Part shown: one piece after another, positions 12,380-24,035 of the stretch
Layout of the letters: each line of letters opens with the position of its first letter
Numbering within the stretch: the first letter of the stretch is position 1
Source of the DNA: Linum tenue
Taxonomy: Eukaryota > Streptophyta > Magnoliopsida > Malpighiales > Linaceae
NCBI GenBank assembly: GCA_946122785.1
Contig: CAMGYJ010000002.1
Span: forward strand, 56,879,703-56,943,702
Length of the DNA stretch: 64,000 nt
Reading direction: 5' to 3'
Program-made: the position numbers and the translations under genes
The notes under the pieces: generated by a model
What the model was told of the DNA's origin: nothing
The model's database searches: none
What the model saw: the letters and a program-made list of their open reading frames with translations, nothing else

Positions 12380-13699
12380 CGTTATCAGCACGAAGCTCTG
12401 CCAAAGTCATGGTTGGTGATTGTCTCTCTACATAATCAAATATACTTGAGTAAGATCACAACACGATCAAGGTATACAAATTTTCATGTCGTTTCTTGTT
12501 AGTATGTTTATCTATCTCAATGTCTTTGAGAGATTATTTGATCTTGTTATTTGTTCATATAATTTTATGAACTTATTTTATATATGTGGATCTTGTAACA
12601 AAAATGTCGAAATATGAGTTACCATTGCAATGAAAAAATACATGGGAAGTTTGGATAATGACAATCAGCAAATGTTTCTTTTCACCAGAAGTGAAAAATA
12701 AAATAATTATAAATGAAGATGATAATTCATGTAGCAAAAGTCATGATCATATACTGTAATCCTCGTATGCCGAAATGTGTTATGAAACACATATATGTTG
12801 TTGTTATTATTATTATTATTTTGTATGTTTTTGTATAGAATTGAATATTTGCAAAAGTCAATACTGGTATCATATCATATCGTATGAAAGTAATCAAAAG
12901 CTCCGGAAGAGATTGTGTTTTGTTACTTGAAGTAACTAAACAATATATTGGTGATAAATAGTGTGACAATATTCTTATCAATATGGATTTGTGCTCACAA
13001 TAGTTCACCGAAATCAAAAGGTGCCTAATGACCAAAATGTAGTACAAGAGTATATGAAAGCTCCAGAAGAGCTAATGTTTTGAGACGTGAATGAACTAAA
13101 CTGTCAGTTGAAGATGCATTACCGAATTATGAAGATATTCGCAGAAAAGAATATCATAATTGATATTGCATCAGAAATGTGTTATAAGAGAACATATACT
13201 TAACCGGAGAAATTTGTACTACATGTATATTAGTACATATGAAAGTGTAAACCAGAAGTTTGCAAGATCGGATAACTTTTTATTTTGGCATGTCCGGTCA
13301 TACCATCCCGGATACAGATGCAAAAATGATTGAGATATCATACGGAAATTAAGTGAGAGTTCAGAGAATTCATCAATCAAAGGATTGATTATGTGATACA
13401 TGGTCTCGAGGAGAATATACTCGTGAAAATAATTGAATTTGTTGAGATTTTATAAAAGTGTATGCAGAAAAATACACTCACCGTGCAAATCATATATGAA
13501 TTTTATGATCATATATGAATTTTATGATTTTGGTTGATTCATCAACTATATCATCATATATGTCTGTTATCTAAACGCAACCTGATGTTTGCGAGATTAG
13601 TTGCCGAATGATGGATATATTTTGATGATTATCCAATCAAACCGAACTCTTATCGAGGCATATGATATCATTAATTCGCATGAAGCCAACAAGTTATCA

Positions 13700-15800
13700 T
13701 AAGTTCTCCCCTTTCATACAAATGGTTTTGGTCAGGGACCAAACATTTAAAATGCTAGAAAATTTGGGTGTGCAGAATACATCCCAATTGATCCACCACA
13801 ACACGTTATGAGTTCCATGAGAACTTATGTTGGACATGGTGTCCATTGCAATGAGAGATTTGTTCATGACTCTTTTTGCTAATATCATCATTTTGATGAA
13901 TTACTTTTCGAACGTTAAGGGGGAGAAAAGTAAACACTGGGGCATAGATGTGAGTTGGAATCATCATTATCTCATTTTGATCCTCAAACGAAGAAACATG
14001 AACCCGAAGTTCATATGGTGATTCATGGAGGAAAAAAACGTATTGATTGCCAAACGCCTTTTTATTCACTAAAAGGAGTGATTATGTCAAATGCCCAGTT
14101 GTGAATGCTCCAATACAAATTGATGTCCATATTGGATAATCTAATGAGTCTAAACGAGCGCATGAAGCGTGGTAGACCAATCGGTTCCAAGAATAAAAAT
14201 CCTCGAGAAAGGAAGGAGCTATAAATTAAGATGGTAAACTCGAGGATAAAATAGCTCTAGAAGAGTCAAGTCATAAAATTGAGATCATAGTTCCAGAAGA
14301 ATAGTAGGTACCTGAACGTTTTAAAATGAAGAGATCTCAACTAATTGGCTTGTATGAAAAAAGTTGGAACCGAAGTGTATTTATTGTCGACAAGGGTTTT
14401 GATTATGCTGCAGCACTGAACGTGATAGATACAAAGAGGATCAAAAGTAAAAGTCTATTGATGCATGCAAAGAAATATATATTGGCCAATAAAAAAGAAA
14501 GCATTAGGCTATTTGGTATAAGTTTTGGACCAGAAGTCCTTTTTTTTTTTTTTGTCAAAAGATAAGATATATTGATCGAAACAAAGATAGAGTTACATCC
14601 TGGATAACAGCCAGGTCCTGAAATCAAAAGAACGATTTACAGACGGGCACAAAGAGAGGGCCTTTCTAGCTACCGAATGAGCTACCCTATTGTTCTCCCG
14701 ACCTACAAACCGTACACTAAACCCTGGATGAGCCCGAATATACTGGCAAATCTCCTCTAGTATAGCCCCCAGATGACTGTCGCAAGTATCAGCCTGATTA
14801 ATCTTGTCAACAATGACCTTCGCATCCCCCTCAAACCGAACACCAGACAAGCCATACTCCAGACACCAGAGGATAGCCTCACGAAGCACAAGCAACTCCA
14901 CTACCAGAGGTTCATCAATAAGCGCAAACTGCACACCCTTAGCCCGAAGGAGCGACCCCCCTTGATCAAACAGCACCATCCCCCCAGCCGAATGGGATCC
15001 CCGCCTAGTGGCCCCATCCCACCTGCACACCAACCGAGAATCCTCCACTTGGGACTCTTGTTGAACGGCCGAGCAGGCCACCCTTGGCGGTCTATTGACA
15101 GGCAACCCCACCCATTCCTCATACTGCTGGTGAAATTGGCGCATTAAAGCCGGAATCCCAAACTGCTTGCCTTCAAAGACAACCCAGTTTCGCGACCGCC
15201 AGATCCGCCAAAGGATGGCAACCACAGCCATAAACATCGTCGGGTGATGGACAAGGGCGAGCAGCCGCTTGAGAAACAATGGAAACGTGTGCCGAGGCAA
15301 ACCTTCCCCCAAATAGTCCAACCCTGCGTAGTCCCAGAGAGCCCTCGCTACCGGACATTCCAAAAACATATGTTCCATCGTTTCGGGCCCATCCCAGCAA
15401 ACCGGACAGCGGGGCAACACCGGAAGTCCTACACCTGAAGATGTAAAACTAACGGGATACAAATAGGTTTTGTGCAAACGCGTATGGAAATTGCGAGAGA
15501 TATAATACAATTTCTCGTGAGAGGTTTCTGGTAGAAACCTTACATCAATTATGAAGAGACATACTCTCTTGTGGTGGATGCAACTATGGTGTGCAATTTA
15601 AATAGTTTGGCAGTTCAAAAGGCATAAAATTTGCATTTGGTAGATATTGTGATAGCCTATTTGTATGGATCCCTTGATAATGATATTTATACGAAACTCC
15701 TTGAAGGATTAGTTTGCCGGAAGCAAACATGTGAAGTTCTCGAGAACAATATCGATCGATAAAACAATCCCTTGTATGGATTGAGATAAAATGGATGAAT
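13700..15800 (+). pseudogene. Decayed copia pol (integrase to reverse transcriptase) of copia 1
   Basis: Fragments align by eye with the better-kept pol of copia 2. At 13740-13920 are the end of integrase and the region after it (NLGVQNTSQLIHH against the FGCAVYIPIAPP segment, then the FADCHFDE-like stretch). At ~14160 is a KRGRPIGSKNKNPRE stretch. At 14400 is FDYAAAL, and at 15540-15720 is the reverse-transcriptase start (NYEETYS; AYLYGSLDNDIY). Frames change often and stops are frequent. About 38 codons of reverse transcriptase expected between the sequences on either side of the LINE are missing, so the LINE insertion or a later event removed them. No working protein is possible. Confidence 0.8.
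14540..15525 (-). mobile_element. 5'-truncated L1-type LINE inside copia 1
   Basis: A 14-base poly-T on the plus strand (14540-14553) is the poly(A) tail of a minus-strand LINE. A 305-codon open frame (15510-14593) encodes the C-terminus of ORF2. It has a reverse-transcriptase zinc-binding segment (C-x2-C...H-x4-C: CPVCW..EHMFLEC), a conserved WRIWRSRNWVVFEG linker, and an RNase H domain with the plant pattern RWDGA...LREAILWCLE...FEGDAKVIVD...NNRVAHSVARKA. This stretch is unbroken. I found no target duplication, and part of the host copia is missing at the insertion point. The same family recurs at 36159-37145. Confidence 0.85.
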
Positions 15801-17027
15801 ATGGTATATTCATCTAAGTGAATATCTACTAAAGGAAGTGGTCGAATAAGCCTTGCGTGATTAAATTCGAATAAAGTGCATTAGAGCATTTGCATTTGGC
15901 ATGTGTGATTGTGTAATGACATATAGGCTTATGTGCGTGATATTGTGGTTTTAGTTATGAGTTTGATTTATGAATGTGGTTTGGTTAAGTGATGTTGTGT
16001 GTATGACGTGCCTTTTGCTTGTGGCCGTGTGGTATGAAGTAATTGTTTGCATACAATTGTGTTAGCTAAGTTTCATAGTTATATGGAAGAAAAAAGTCGA
16101 GAAATTATTTTATAATGATCTCATATCTTTTAGTTGATATGAACTCCAAAAGACCTTCATAAAGCATGTTTTGCTTAATGAAAGAAAATTGAACTCCAGA
16201 AGAGTTTCATGAAGCATGGATTGCTTAAAGAAAGAAAATTGAACATGAAGGATTTAAGATCCTTTTTGAATCAGTACGACAATGTCGGAAAGGTGAAAGG
16301 ACAATTTTGTATGGAAAAAATTGCATATGTTCAATAGCTTAATGATCACATGGTCACTAGAAGTGAACAAAGATCAATTTAGGCATTGAGATAAAAGTGA
16401 ATTATTAGGTCCTGAAGTACCGTATGTTAATGTCGTTAGAGCGAAAATGTATCTCACTATACTTCGTTACTATAGGTAACGATGAGGATCATAGATGAGT
16501 AATTTGTTTACCTATGGTCGTACAAGTATCTCATGGAGATTCCAAAGAAATCACAATAGCAACTGATCATGCACAATGGTCAACAATTCATGAGACTTGT
16601 TATGAATTGTTTGGTTAAGATTTGTGATTCAACACGTCTAAATGACTTGTAGTTGTGGATTTTCTTCATAAAAATGATCTTGAAGATCATGTATGAAGAA
16701 AATGGTCCTAATGGATCATGCATAAAGTGACAATCTAGAAGATTTGTTCACTATGAAGCTTACCATGAGAAGATTTGAAAGATTTGTTCACAACACTATA
16801 CTTTGATGTTGTCATGAGGGGGAGCATATACGCACTGCACTCTTTTTTCCTTAACCATGGTTTTTCCCACTGGGTTTTCCTGGTAAGGTTTTTAACGAGG
16901 CAGATTCAGATAGCGTATTATGATGATTATGTACTCTTTTTCCTTCACTAGGATTTTATCCCACAGGGTTTTTCCTAGTAAGGTTTTAACGAGGCATATT
17001 CATGTCTAATGGTCATCCAAGGGGGAG

Positions 17028-17369
17028 TGTTATGAAAATATTATTATTATTATGGATGACCAACATTAGATGCTCCATGGTATGTTACAAGTTCTATGTA
17101 ACTCATCTCCTTATATTTATTCTCCATATGACACATTAGTTGCACAATTGGGTGTTACATGTAACCTCCCACCCCATTTCTATTTCATATTCATTCTCAC
17201 ATTCATGTATATTGATTGTAAGAATGTAGAGGTTATGTGATGTGTGCCTATAAATAGATGGTCTCCTTGTACTAAGGAACACATGAATAAGAAAGCTCTA
17301 TTCCCCTTCTCTTCTTGTGTCTCTACTCTTACTCTTGTGTATGTTCCTCTTCCTTGTTATTTCATAACA
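17028..17369 (+). repeat. 3' LTR of copia 1
   Basis: This is an exact copy of the 5' LTR. The polypurine tract GGGGGAG lies immediately before it and the duplicated target ATTGT immediately after. Confidence 0.95.
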
Positions 17370-17374
17370 ATTGT

Positions 17375-18082
17375 ATTCTTTCTTCTTTTTTCCCCTTATT
17401 TTTTCACTGACAAAGTCAAATCCCACAAGGGAATTCTGATCCCAGCCGATTTCACTTTTAACAAAAGCCATTTGTGTAGATAATACACGACGGCATTTGC
17501 TGAGAACCGAGTTTCGAGCAATTTAGCAGTGGTGTTACTGTTACGACTGGCTCTTAAACGAGCAGTAGCTATTAGCCTGGTAGTGTAGTTCTACCGGAAA
17601 GGATTTGTATAATTTCCTCTAGTAGAGAGTTGGTGGCCTTCCTAGCACGTTTCGTTTATGCTGATTTTTGGAAAGGATATTGTTTTTTATAATCTAAGTT
17701 AATGGGGTTTTCTTACACTAATAATCTTCTTTAATTTTTCTGAATCGGTTAGTGCAACTTTATGTTCCCCTTTATTATGAAAAGATTTCGAACACATCCC
17801 TATATCCAAAATTTGAAGTTCTCCTTCCTTACAAGTTAAAACTATGGGCTTCAATATATATAATTAATTTTCTCATCTTGATTTCGGCTTTAGCTTTCAG
17901 ATTCAATTGGTGTACGTTCAGATTTATTGTAGTTGGAAAACAACCCATTAACAAGATATATAGGACAATTACCATAACAATGACCAACCCAAATAACTTA
18001 ATTCCGGACAAATTGCAAGTCAAGTGCCTCTTTTGGGTAAATGTCATAGTTAAGTGACTATTTATTGCCACCATGGTTGTAC
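17375..18082. other. Intergenic DNA without a recognised gene
   Basis: The DNA is AT-rich. Short open frames (17752-18074 on both strands) show no family signature. Confidence 0.4.
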
Positions 18083-19348
18083 TAGGGTGGCTATACGGTC
18101 CGGTCCGGTTAAATTGGTCCGAATTGATTCGGTCCAGTCCGGTCTTTTTGAAAATATAGGGACCAAAGCTTGGATTGGGTACATTCCGGTTTTGACCCGG
18201 TCCGGTCTCAATCCGGTTTTGACCTATTTTGACCCATTTTGACCATGTTGCAGAAAATTCAGCAACATATAACCATTTTCCTGGAATATAGACAACCTGT
18301 TTGTAGCAAAAATCCTAATTAATGACTATGAAAACAAAAGAATCGAAATAACAACTATGAACCATCAAATAAAGTGATTAGTTAATTACTACAACCATTT
18401 AAAAAAATCTCTGAAATTGCATAGCGTTACCGAGCAATGGACTTGTGGTATATACTAGAAGTTAAGTTATGCGCTTAGATGGCTATATGTTCCTTCCACA
18501 AGTGAAGAAAACACAGAGAAACTCTGCATTGACTGCGTTTGGACAACCAGTTGCATTTCACAATCGTCACAAAAACCACACCGCAACTAGTCACACACTG
18601 ATCAGTACTTGAAACAAACTACAAAGCAAAAAACAAACTACAACCCCAGCTGGTTAAGAATAACGATCGAAATCATAATAGCTCATATATATAATTCATA
18701 CGATCCCAGCCAGGCGGTATACGACGTCCCTAGCTAATTAAGATCCTGTCTGGTGCAGGAATGCATGTATCACATCTCCGTCCTCCATATTTACCTGGGT
18801 GTGTAATCAATGAAGCAAACACTTAAAAACCCCACCACTTTGACGTGTATGAACTTGTGCGTCGGCTCTTGATCCAATGCTAATTATCAGGGCTCTGCAA
18901 ATCGTCTACTACAGCAAAAACAACAAGGTGAAGAAAGAAGAAGAAGAAGAAGAAAGGACTCCCCTGCAAATTGACGAGGAGTCGACTGTCGAGGACGATG
19001 GATTAGAGGCTGGAGCGGGCGAGCGGCTGCTTCTTTGCAAATTGCAAACCCTAGGGCCTCGGCTGCTGCTTTGACACTTGCTCGGCTGGGCCTGGGAGGG
19101 AGGGGAGAATGGGCCTGAGTTGCAGACTTGTAGTGGGTGGGCTTGGCCGGCCTCTAGGCTTATTTTAGTTATCCGGTCTTCCGGTTTTAACACGGTTTTG
19201 ACCCGGATTGGATTGGTCCGGTTTTTTTTTATATTTCTAAGACCAAAGACGGGATTGGATTGTTTTAAATCCGGTCCCGGTCTTAAAAGGTCCGGGTTAT
19301 ATGGTCCGGTTTCCGGTTTTTAATCCGGTCCCGGTCCAAATAGCCACC
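18083..19348. mobile_element. hAT-like non-autonomous element with GGTCCGGT-rich ends
   Basis: The left end TAGGGTGGCTATACGG is matched in inverse by the right end (AAGGGGTGGCTATTTGG on the minus strand). Both flanks carry dense GGTCCGGT/CCGGTTTTGACC motifs (18090-18245 and 19160-19340). The interior is unique and has no transposase. The flanks TTGTAC and TTGTCAC are similar but not a clean 8-bp duplication, so the exact borders are uncertain by a few bases. Confidence 0.6.
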
Positions 19349-19797
19349 CCTTGTCACGCCGGCCGGCGTGCCACTTGTTGAACCTGATTTAACCTGTACC
19401 GGTTATAAAACTGGCATGACAATACCGGTATGACCGGCATGATCGATATACGAATCTCCAAGTAAAATGATCTTATTTTAGTGAATTTAATTGATAAAAA
19501 GTAATTTATTATTTATTTTATGTGTTAAAAAGTTAAATGTTGATGTTATTTGTTGGATTCAAGTACTAATATTTAGGTATTGACGTTAAATGTCGTGTTT
19601 AAATGTTGAACCGGCACAAACCAGTATGTACTACCGTTCGAACCATTCCACTTGCTAAACCGGCACACTGGCGCAAATAGGTTTGACAACCTTGATTGCC
19701 ACTGAATATCCGGAAATTCATGGAGCCAAAACGCAAAGAGCCGAAATACCAACTCATCAAAATCGACACCGTCATATCCAGTCTGGCCGTGGGTGGA
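19349..19797. other. Intergenic DNA with CCGGT/GGCATGACC motifs
   Basis: Bases 19349-19695 are rich in ACCGGT and GGCACA motifs and end GGTTTGACAACC, which suggests a further small element abutting the hAT-like one. I could not define ends or a duplication. Bases 19700-19797 are the upstream region of the peptide gene. Confidence 0.3.
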
Positions 19798-19805
19798 TAT
19801 ATAAA
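19798..19805 (+). promoter_or_regulatory. TATA box of the four-cysteine peptide gene
   Basis: TATATAAA lies 75 bases before the ATG at 19880. This leaves room for a start site ~30 bases downstream and a ~45-base leader rich in CA (CACAACACACACAAAAG), common in strongly expressed plant genes. Confidence 0.65.
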
Positions 19806-19879
19806 CCCCACAGCCCCCTCGTTTACCACAACACACACAAAAGTAGTCAAGAAATTATCTCACAAGATCAGAAACAGCT

Positions 19880-20125
19880 ATGAAGAAGTTGGTCATCAAT
19901 ATTATGGTTCTTCTGGGCATAGTACTCGTTGCAATTGCGGGGCACCCATCGGCCGTCGTTTATGCTCAGCAATGCATTGGAGCTACCTGCCGTCTCACGG
20001 CCCCCAACAGCGGCGGCCAAGACTCCTTAACCGTCGCTAAAGCACTAGCTCGCACAAATTCGGAGGGTTACGACGAACCCAAGTCCGGCAAGGACGGCGG
20101 CGGCAAAAACTGCCGTGGGTGCTGA
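19880..20125 (+). CDS. Small secreted four-cysteine peptide precursor
   Basis: This intronless 81-codon frame has a clear secretory signal peptide: MKK, a hydrophobic core at residues 4-20 (INIMVLLGIVLVAIAG), and a likely cleavage after VVYA at about residue 29. The mature ~52-residue peptide starts QQC. It has four cysteines, at 32, 37, 78 and 81, so a CxxxxC pair near the N-terminus and a CxxC pair at the very C-terminus, with a Gly/Lys-rich tail. A TATA box at 19798 and a leader support real expression. I do not recognise a named family. It could be a signalling peptide precursor or a defence peptide. A hevein-like gene lies 2.2 kb downstream on the same strand, which loosely favours a defence role but proves nothing. 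Confidence 0.65.
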   Translation: MKKLVINIMVLLGIVLVAIAGHPSAVVYAQQCIGATCRLTAPNSGGQDSLTVAKALARTNSEGYDEPKSGKDGGGKNCRGC

Positions 20126-21337
20126 TCCGCAATATATAATAAGAATGATAATTAACGTGGAAGATTAAAATCCAAAGAGAAGAAGTTGTGTAAGATTAAT
20201 TATTATGATATAAAAGTTTGTGTGTGTTTGTGCTTTTTTTTTTCCCTTAATGTTCCTCAGACCTACAATTTGCAACTCGTGCTAGCTTTATGCAGTTGCC
20301 AGTTGGGCACTGCACGCACGGAATAAATTGATTTTTCAGTGTTTGCTTTAATTTGTTATCGCCATTAAGTGCCTGCAAGATATATTGGTTTGCAACCTCT
20401 GAATCTTGTCAATGATGCAAACTGCAAATGCAATCAGGCCAGAAGAGACAAAATATAAGGAGTAGAAATGGCATTCCGAAGAAGATCAATGCAACTGATT
20501 TTTTATTGCAGTTCTACTTCTATGTCGTGGAGATGTGAAAATTGCACTGATCCTCAAAATGGCGCTTGGGCCATATCTCGAGCTTTGGTCGACAATTTGG
20601 CGCCTATTTGGGACCTGAAATCCAGTTCCTTTTGTAACATTCAGTATTTTGATCATGCTATCCCAAGTCATGCAGAGTGGTCCGTATGACATGAAATTGG
20701 ACAAAGCAGTACTTTTTTTTCTCAAAGATATTTCCAATAGGGAACAACTAGATACGAATTGGAAGCCTTTTCGGGCAACCATAATAATACATATAAGAGA
20801 AAGGGACGACTGTCTACCAAATAGCCGAAGCAGTACTTAAAAGGCATAAAAATTATACAAACATCCCTATAGACCACTAATCGTTACTTTGAGTGAACAC
20901 CAAGAAAATTGAAGCCAATATGGTAGAATTTTTTTTGTACTCATGTGAAAAATTCCACGAAATGAGGTTATGAAAACATGTATTTTACATGTCATCATAT
21001 GGTGAATAAGTTTTTGAACTTTCTTGTTTACAACAGCTCGACTTTCTTTTTCTTTCATTTCCTTTTTTAATGAATGGTTAGAGCTTCGATCTATTTCATA
21101 AAAAAAAAACAACTAGTGTTACTTTTATGGCAACACCCCTTGCCATTAGGAAAAACAAACTACGGCTAATGTACTAACATAAGCCTAGGAGCCAAGAACT
21201 AGAGACACAAGAACTCAATTGCAAGAAGATTACAACCTCGGCACTATTACATAAAGCATTCATGTCTTGTCTAGCCTTCTTTACCACTTCAGCAACACTG
21301 CATATGACAGTGTCACCAACGTGTACAATTTTGCTCA
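20126..21337. other. Downstream region of the peptide gene; one unexplained open stretch
   Basis: No gene is recognised. On the minus strand, from the solo LTR edge at 21337 down to ~21200, an open stretch (SKIVHVGDTVICSVAEVVKK and onward) has normal-looking protein composition and ends near a GTAATAG site. It could be an orphan exon. I cannot assign a family. Confidence 0.3.
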
Positions 21338-21666
21338 TGTTATAAACGCGGTGGTATGGATCAGGAAATCGCCGGAATCGATAAAGCAAGAATACGAAAG
21401 CGAGAATCGAAAAACACAGACACACGATTTACGTGGTTCACTAACACGATGTGTGTTAGCTAGTCCACGGGCGAGAGAGAGCCAGTTTCACTATATCGAG
21501 GAGATTACAGATTACAGAGGAGTATGAGAAGTATTATAGTACTTCTCCATGTGGGTCTAAACCTAATCCAATATGGCAAAGGAAATGGTTACAGACCAGG
21601 CCCAGAACCCGAACCCAAATAACATTGAGCCCATACACCGCGGCTGATAGTCCGATTCAAGTCACA
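21338..21666 (-). repeat. Solo LTR of the copia 3 family
   Basis: Read on the minus strand it starts TGTGACTTGAATCGGAC and ends GTTTATAACA. It matches the LTR at 38008-38326 over most of its length, including AAGTACTATAA, the CTGGCTCT stretch and the GACTAGCTAACACACA stretch. No primer site or gag lies inside either edge, so it is a solo LTR left by recombination. The flanking five bases (GCTCA and TCAAC) do not match, so the target duplication is lost or my border is a few bases off. Confidence 0.8.
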
Positions 21667-22205
21667 TCAACAGCTGATATGGCACTGACGTGGTAGATGA
21701 TCTGGATCCTACTCAGCAGAGCGTTAGAAAAATTGACGCCATCACCAACACCGTCAAAGTTTCTAACAGAGTTGGCTAGATTTGTCATACTACCATGCAA
21801 ATTTCTGAACAATTAGTGTATTTTGATTTATTTGGCTATAATTGTCACGAACGTGAGAGTTGTGGCTATGAAAGTGTATTTTGCCAAATTAAATGTATAA
21901 ATTTAATTTGTAGCTTAAAGAAATTTAAGCAAAAAAGTATAGGTACAAACTGAATGTATACCAATTTTTTTTTAAACGATAACACCTGTCCTCCTCCTGG
22001 AGATTAAATTAGAGAGGAATATTACAAAATTCTCACTGAAACTATCTAATAAACAACCCCGTAAACATCTAAGCTGAAAATCCAAATCGGAGCATTTCAC
22101 AACAAGTCTTTCTTGAAATGGGAAGACAGAAGCAAATGCCAATTAAGAGCATCGAGATAAGATTTTAATTAAGAGCACTCTCAGCGGCCTCTTAATTTCC
22201 ACTCC
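21667..22205. other. Upstream region of the hevein-like gene
   Basis: The DNA is AT-rich with no open frame of note. Bases 21960-22180 resemble a small decayed element with a poly-T/A run, but no ends were defined. Confidence 0.35.
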
Positions 22206-22212
22206 TATAAAT
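22206..22212 (+). promoter_or_regulatory. TATA box of the hevein-like peptide gene
   Basis: TATAAAT lies 108 bases before the ATG at 22314. A CA-rich leader follows (CACAACACAAATCACAATCC), like that of the neighbouring peptide gene. Confidence 0.65.
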
Positions 22213-22313
22213 TCTCAAAACGGTCTCTCACAACACAAATCACAATCCCCAAAGAACACTCAAACACAGCATACATTTCAAGGCCCGGCCAGCAGTAAAT
22301 AATTATTATCGAA

Positions 22314-22658
22314 ATGGCGACCAACCAGGTTTACCGTCACTATTCAATCATCGGCCGCGCTGTGGCGACGGCATTGTCATTGATAATAATAATGTCGCTG
22401 TTAGCACAGTTGAGTAACGCGGATGCCAATCGTGCTGACGTGGCATCGGTGGGTCTGGCGTACAAAGCGCCGATAGCGGCGCCGGCGGGCAAGAGCGCCA
22501 ACTGCGGGATCCAGGGAAAACACAAAAAGTGCAGCCTTCCTGGGTACGATTGCTGCAGCCAGTGGGGGTTTTGTGGGGTAGGTAAGAAGTATTGTGGTGA
22601 CAAGTGTCAAAAATATTACGGGGATTGTTACGCCCCGCGTCCGGTCATCCCCCATTAA
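22314..22658 (+). CDS. Hevein-like (chitin-binding type 1) antimicrobial peptide precursor
   Basis: The 114-residue precursor has an N-terminal signal (hydrophobic residues ~16-32, likely cleavage near SNADA at 33-37), a ~26-residue pro-segment rich in Ala/Pro, and one hevein domain at 64-105. All eight hevein cysteines are present, at 64, 73, 80, 81, 87, 94, 98 and 105, with the CCSQWGFCG core. The chitin-contact residues of the family are kept or conservatively changed: Ser 82, Trp 84, Phe 86 and Tyr 93. A nine-residue tail YAPRPVIPH ends the chain. There is no chitinase or barwin domain, so this is a single-domain peptide and not a class I chitinase. It should be secreted or stored in the vacuole and bind chitin of fungal walls. 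It has no intron, and a TATA box lies at 22206. Start choice: first ATG of the frame, followed at once by the signal peptide. Confidence 0.9.
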   Translation: MATNQVYRHYSIIGRAVATALSLIIIMSLLAQLSNADANRADVASVGLAYKAPIAAPAGKSANCGIQGKHKKCSLPGYDCCSQWGFCGVGKKYCGDKCQKYYGDCYAPRPVIPH

Positions 22659-23209
22659 TTTCTACCGCCCGCTCTGCCGGCGGACTTGAGTCTGAGACTT
22701 GGCATTTACAGGGTGAAAGACTGGTTTCCCGCGGTGTAGCGAGATTCCGATTTTTGTTTTGTTTTGTTTTGTTTTCATTGCTCCGGTTCACAATTACATC
22801 ACATTTTGATATATTTTATTTCTTTCTTTATCAATGCTCAATCGAGAGGGAGATAATTCATAGTATTACAGCTATTTAATTATAGCGATGTCAACCGAAA
22901 TCCATTTTTATCAATCTATGCCATTTTCAAATTAATATGAAGATTTGCTTCTACCTGACTATTGCATGCCAGATTGCCATTTACTCTTAACTCCTTTTAT
23001 TTCATCGCAAGCAACACGTATCCATTAATTAGCGGCGAATCCATGATAGAGTAGAGCACTGGGCCACATTTGAAAAAGCCGCAGAGAAGACTGGGCCGTA
23101 ATCAGACGAGCATTGAAATGAATATCTAAAATCGAAAATTACAAATGTTATACTAGATTTGGATCCAGGGGAGGGCTGAGTTGTGGCCCGGGGCGCCACT
23201 AGATACGCC
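22659..23209. other. 3' flank of the hevein-like gene, nothing else recognised
   Basis: A TTTTG run follows at 22753-22773. No other gene is seen. Confidence 0.4.
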
Positions 23210-23217
23210 ACTACCAT

Positions 23218-23750
23218 TAGGGGTGAAAGCTTGCCCCCAGAAACCCACTGACCCGTCCCGTCCCTAAGGGTCGGGATGAGTCAGTTTGTCTACAGGGACA
23301 GATTAGAGACGGGTCATTTGTTGACCCTGTAAGGGTCGCGATCGGGACGGGTAGAGACAACTTAGGGACGAGTCACGTTTTGACCCTGTGACCCTTAGCA
23401 ACAACAATATCTCACACCACATTGGACCTTTTTGTAAAGTTTTAAAATTTTAGGTACTAACTTGTAAATATAAAAAAATTTGGGTACCAAAACTTAATTT
23501 TATCATCAAAATTTATGGACTTATTTGTAAAAAAAAAATAGGTACTAAATTGTAAAAAAAAAATGGATACCAAAACATAATTTGTTAAAAAGTTGTGTGT
23601 TGATTAGGGTCGACCTACTGACCCGGCCCGTCTTTTCCCGTCCTAATCTTTAAAGGTCAGACAGGATCAATAAGAAAATAAGAACGAGACGAATCAGTTA
23701 TATATCTTGACCCTTCAAGAACGAATAGGAATAGACAAATTTTCAGCCTA
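23218..23750. mobile_element. hAT-like non-autonomous element, 533 bp
   Basis: The ends are TAGGGGTGAAA on the left and TTTCAGCCTA on the right (TAGGCTGAAA in inverse). They are flanked by ACTACCAT (23210-23217) and GCTACCAT (23751-23758), a 7-of-8 match to the 8-bp duplication expected of hAT elements. The interior carries CCCGTCCC/GGGTCGGGA motifs near both ends and no transposase. Confidence 0.72.
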
Positions 23751-23758
23751 GCTACCAT

Positions 23759-24035
23759 TAATAAGAGAAAGGCTAAAACGCCCATGGCATTAGCCCCGCA
23801 ACAAATTACACATGAGCATTTACTGAACGGGGTGGGCGAGGTCAAAATCTTAGTGCTGATCACTGTCCGATTTTAAACCAAAATAACCGAGCCCAACCTA
23901 AAATAAGAACCCAGCCTAGGAGCCACTCCACAACCCACCTCTAAAAGCCCAAACACATTATTATCCACTCAGCCACTAGTCCAATCTCATCCACCGCCCA
24001 AAATCCAAAAATATCAGGAATATGGTGTATAACTC
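23759..24035. other. Short intergenic spacer
   Basis: Nothing recognised between the hAT-like element and the left end of the next MULE. Confidence 0.4.

Larger units (their letters stand above)
12038..17369 (+). mobile_element. Ty1/copia LTR retrotransposon with identical LTRs and a decayed interior (copia 1)
   Basis: The 5332-bp element has two 342-bp LTRs that are the same at every base I compared, and a perfect 5-bp target duplication ATTGT (12033-12037 and 17370-17374). The primer-site region just inside the 5' LTR reads CGTTATCAGCACGAAG. A purine tract, AAGGGGGAG, abuts the 3' LTR. The interior has only scattered, stop-filled copia pol pieces and a LINE at 14540-15525. The 3' untranslated segment (~16815-17027) and primer site are shared with copia 2, so both belong to one family. 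Confidence 0.93.

Noticed and set aside
14773..15147. 124-codon plus-strand frame inside the LINE
   Set aside because: The minus strand carries a clear zinc-binding and RNase H protein over the same bases; the plus frame matches nothing.
22314..22658. Possible class I chitinase
   Set aside because: Only the hevein domain is present; a stop follows nine residues after its last cysteine, and no catalytic domain lies downstream.
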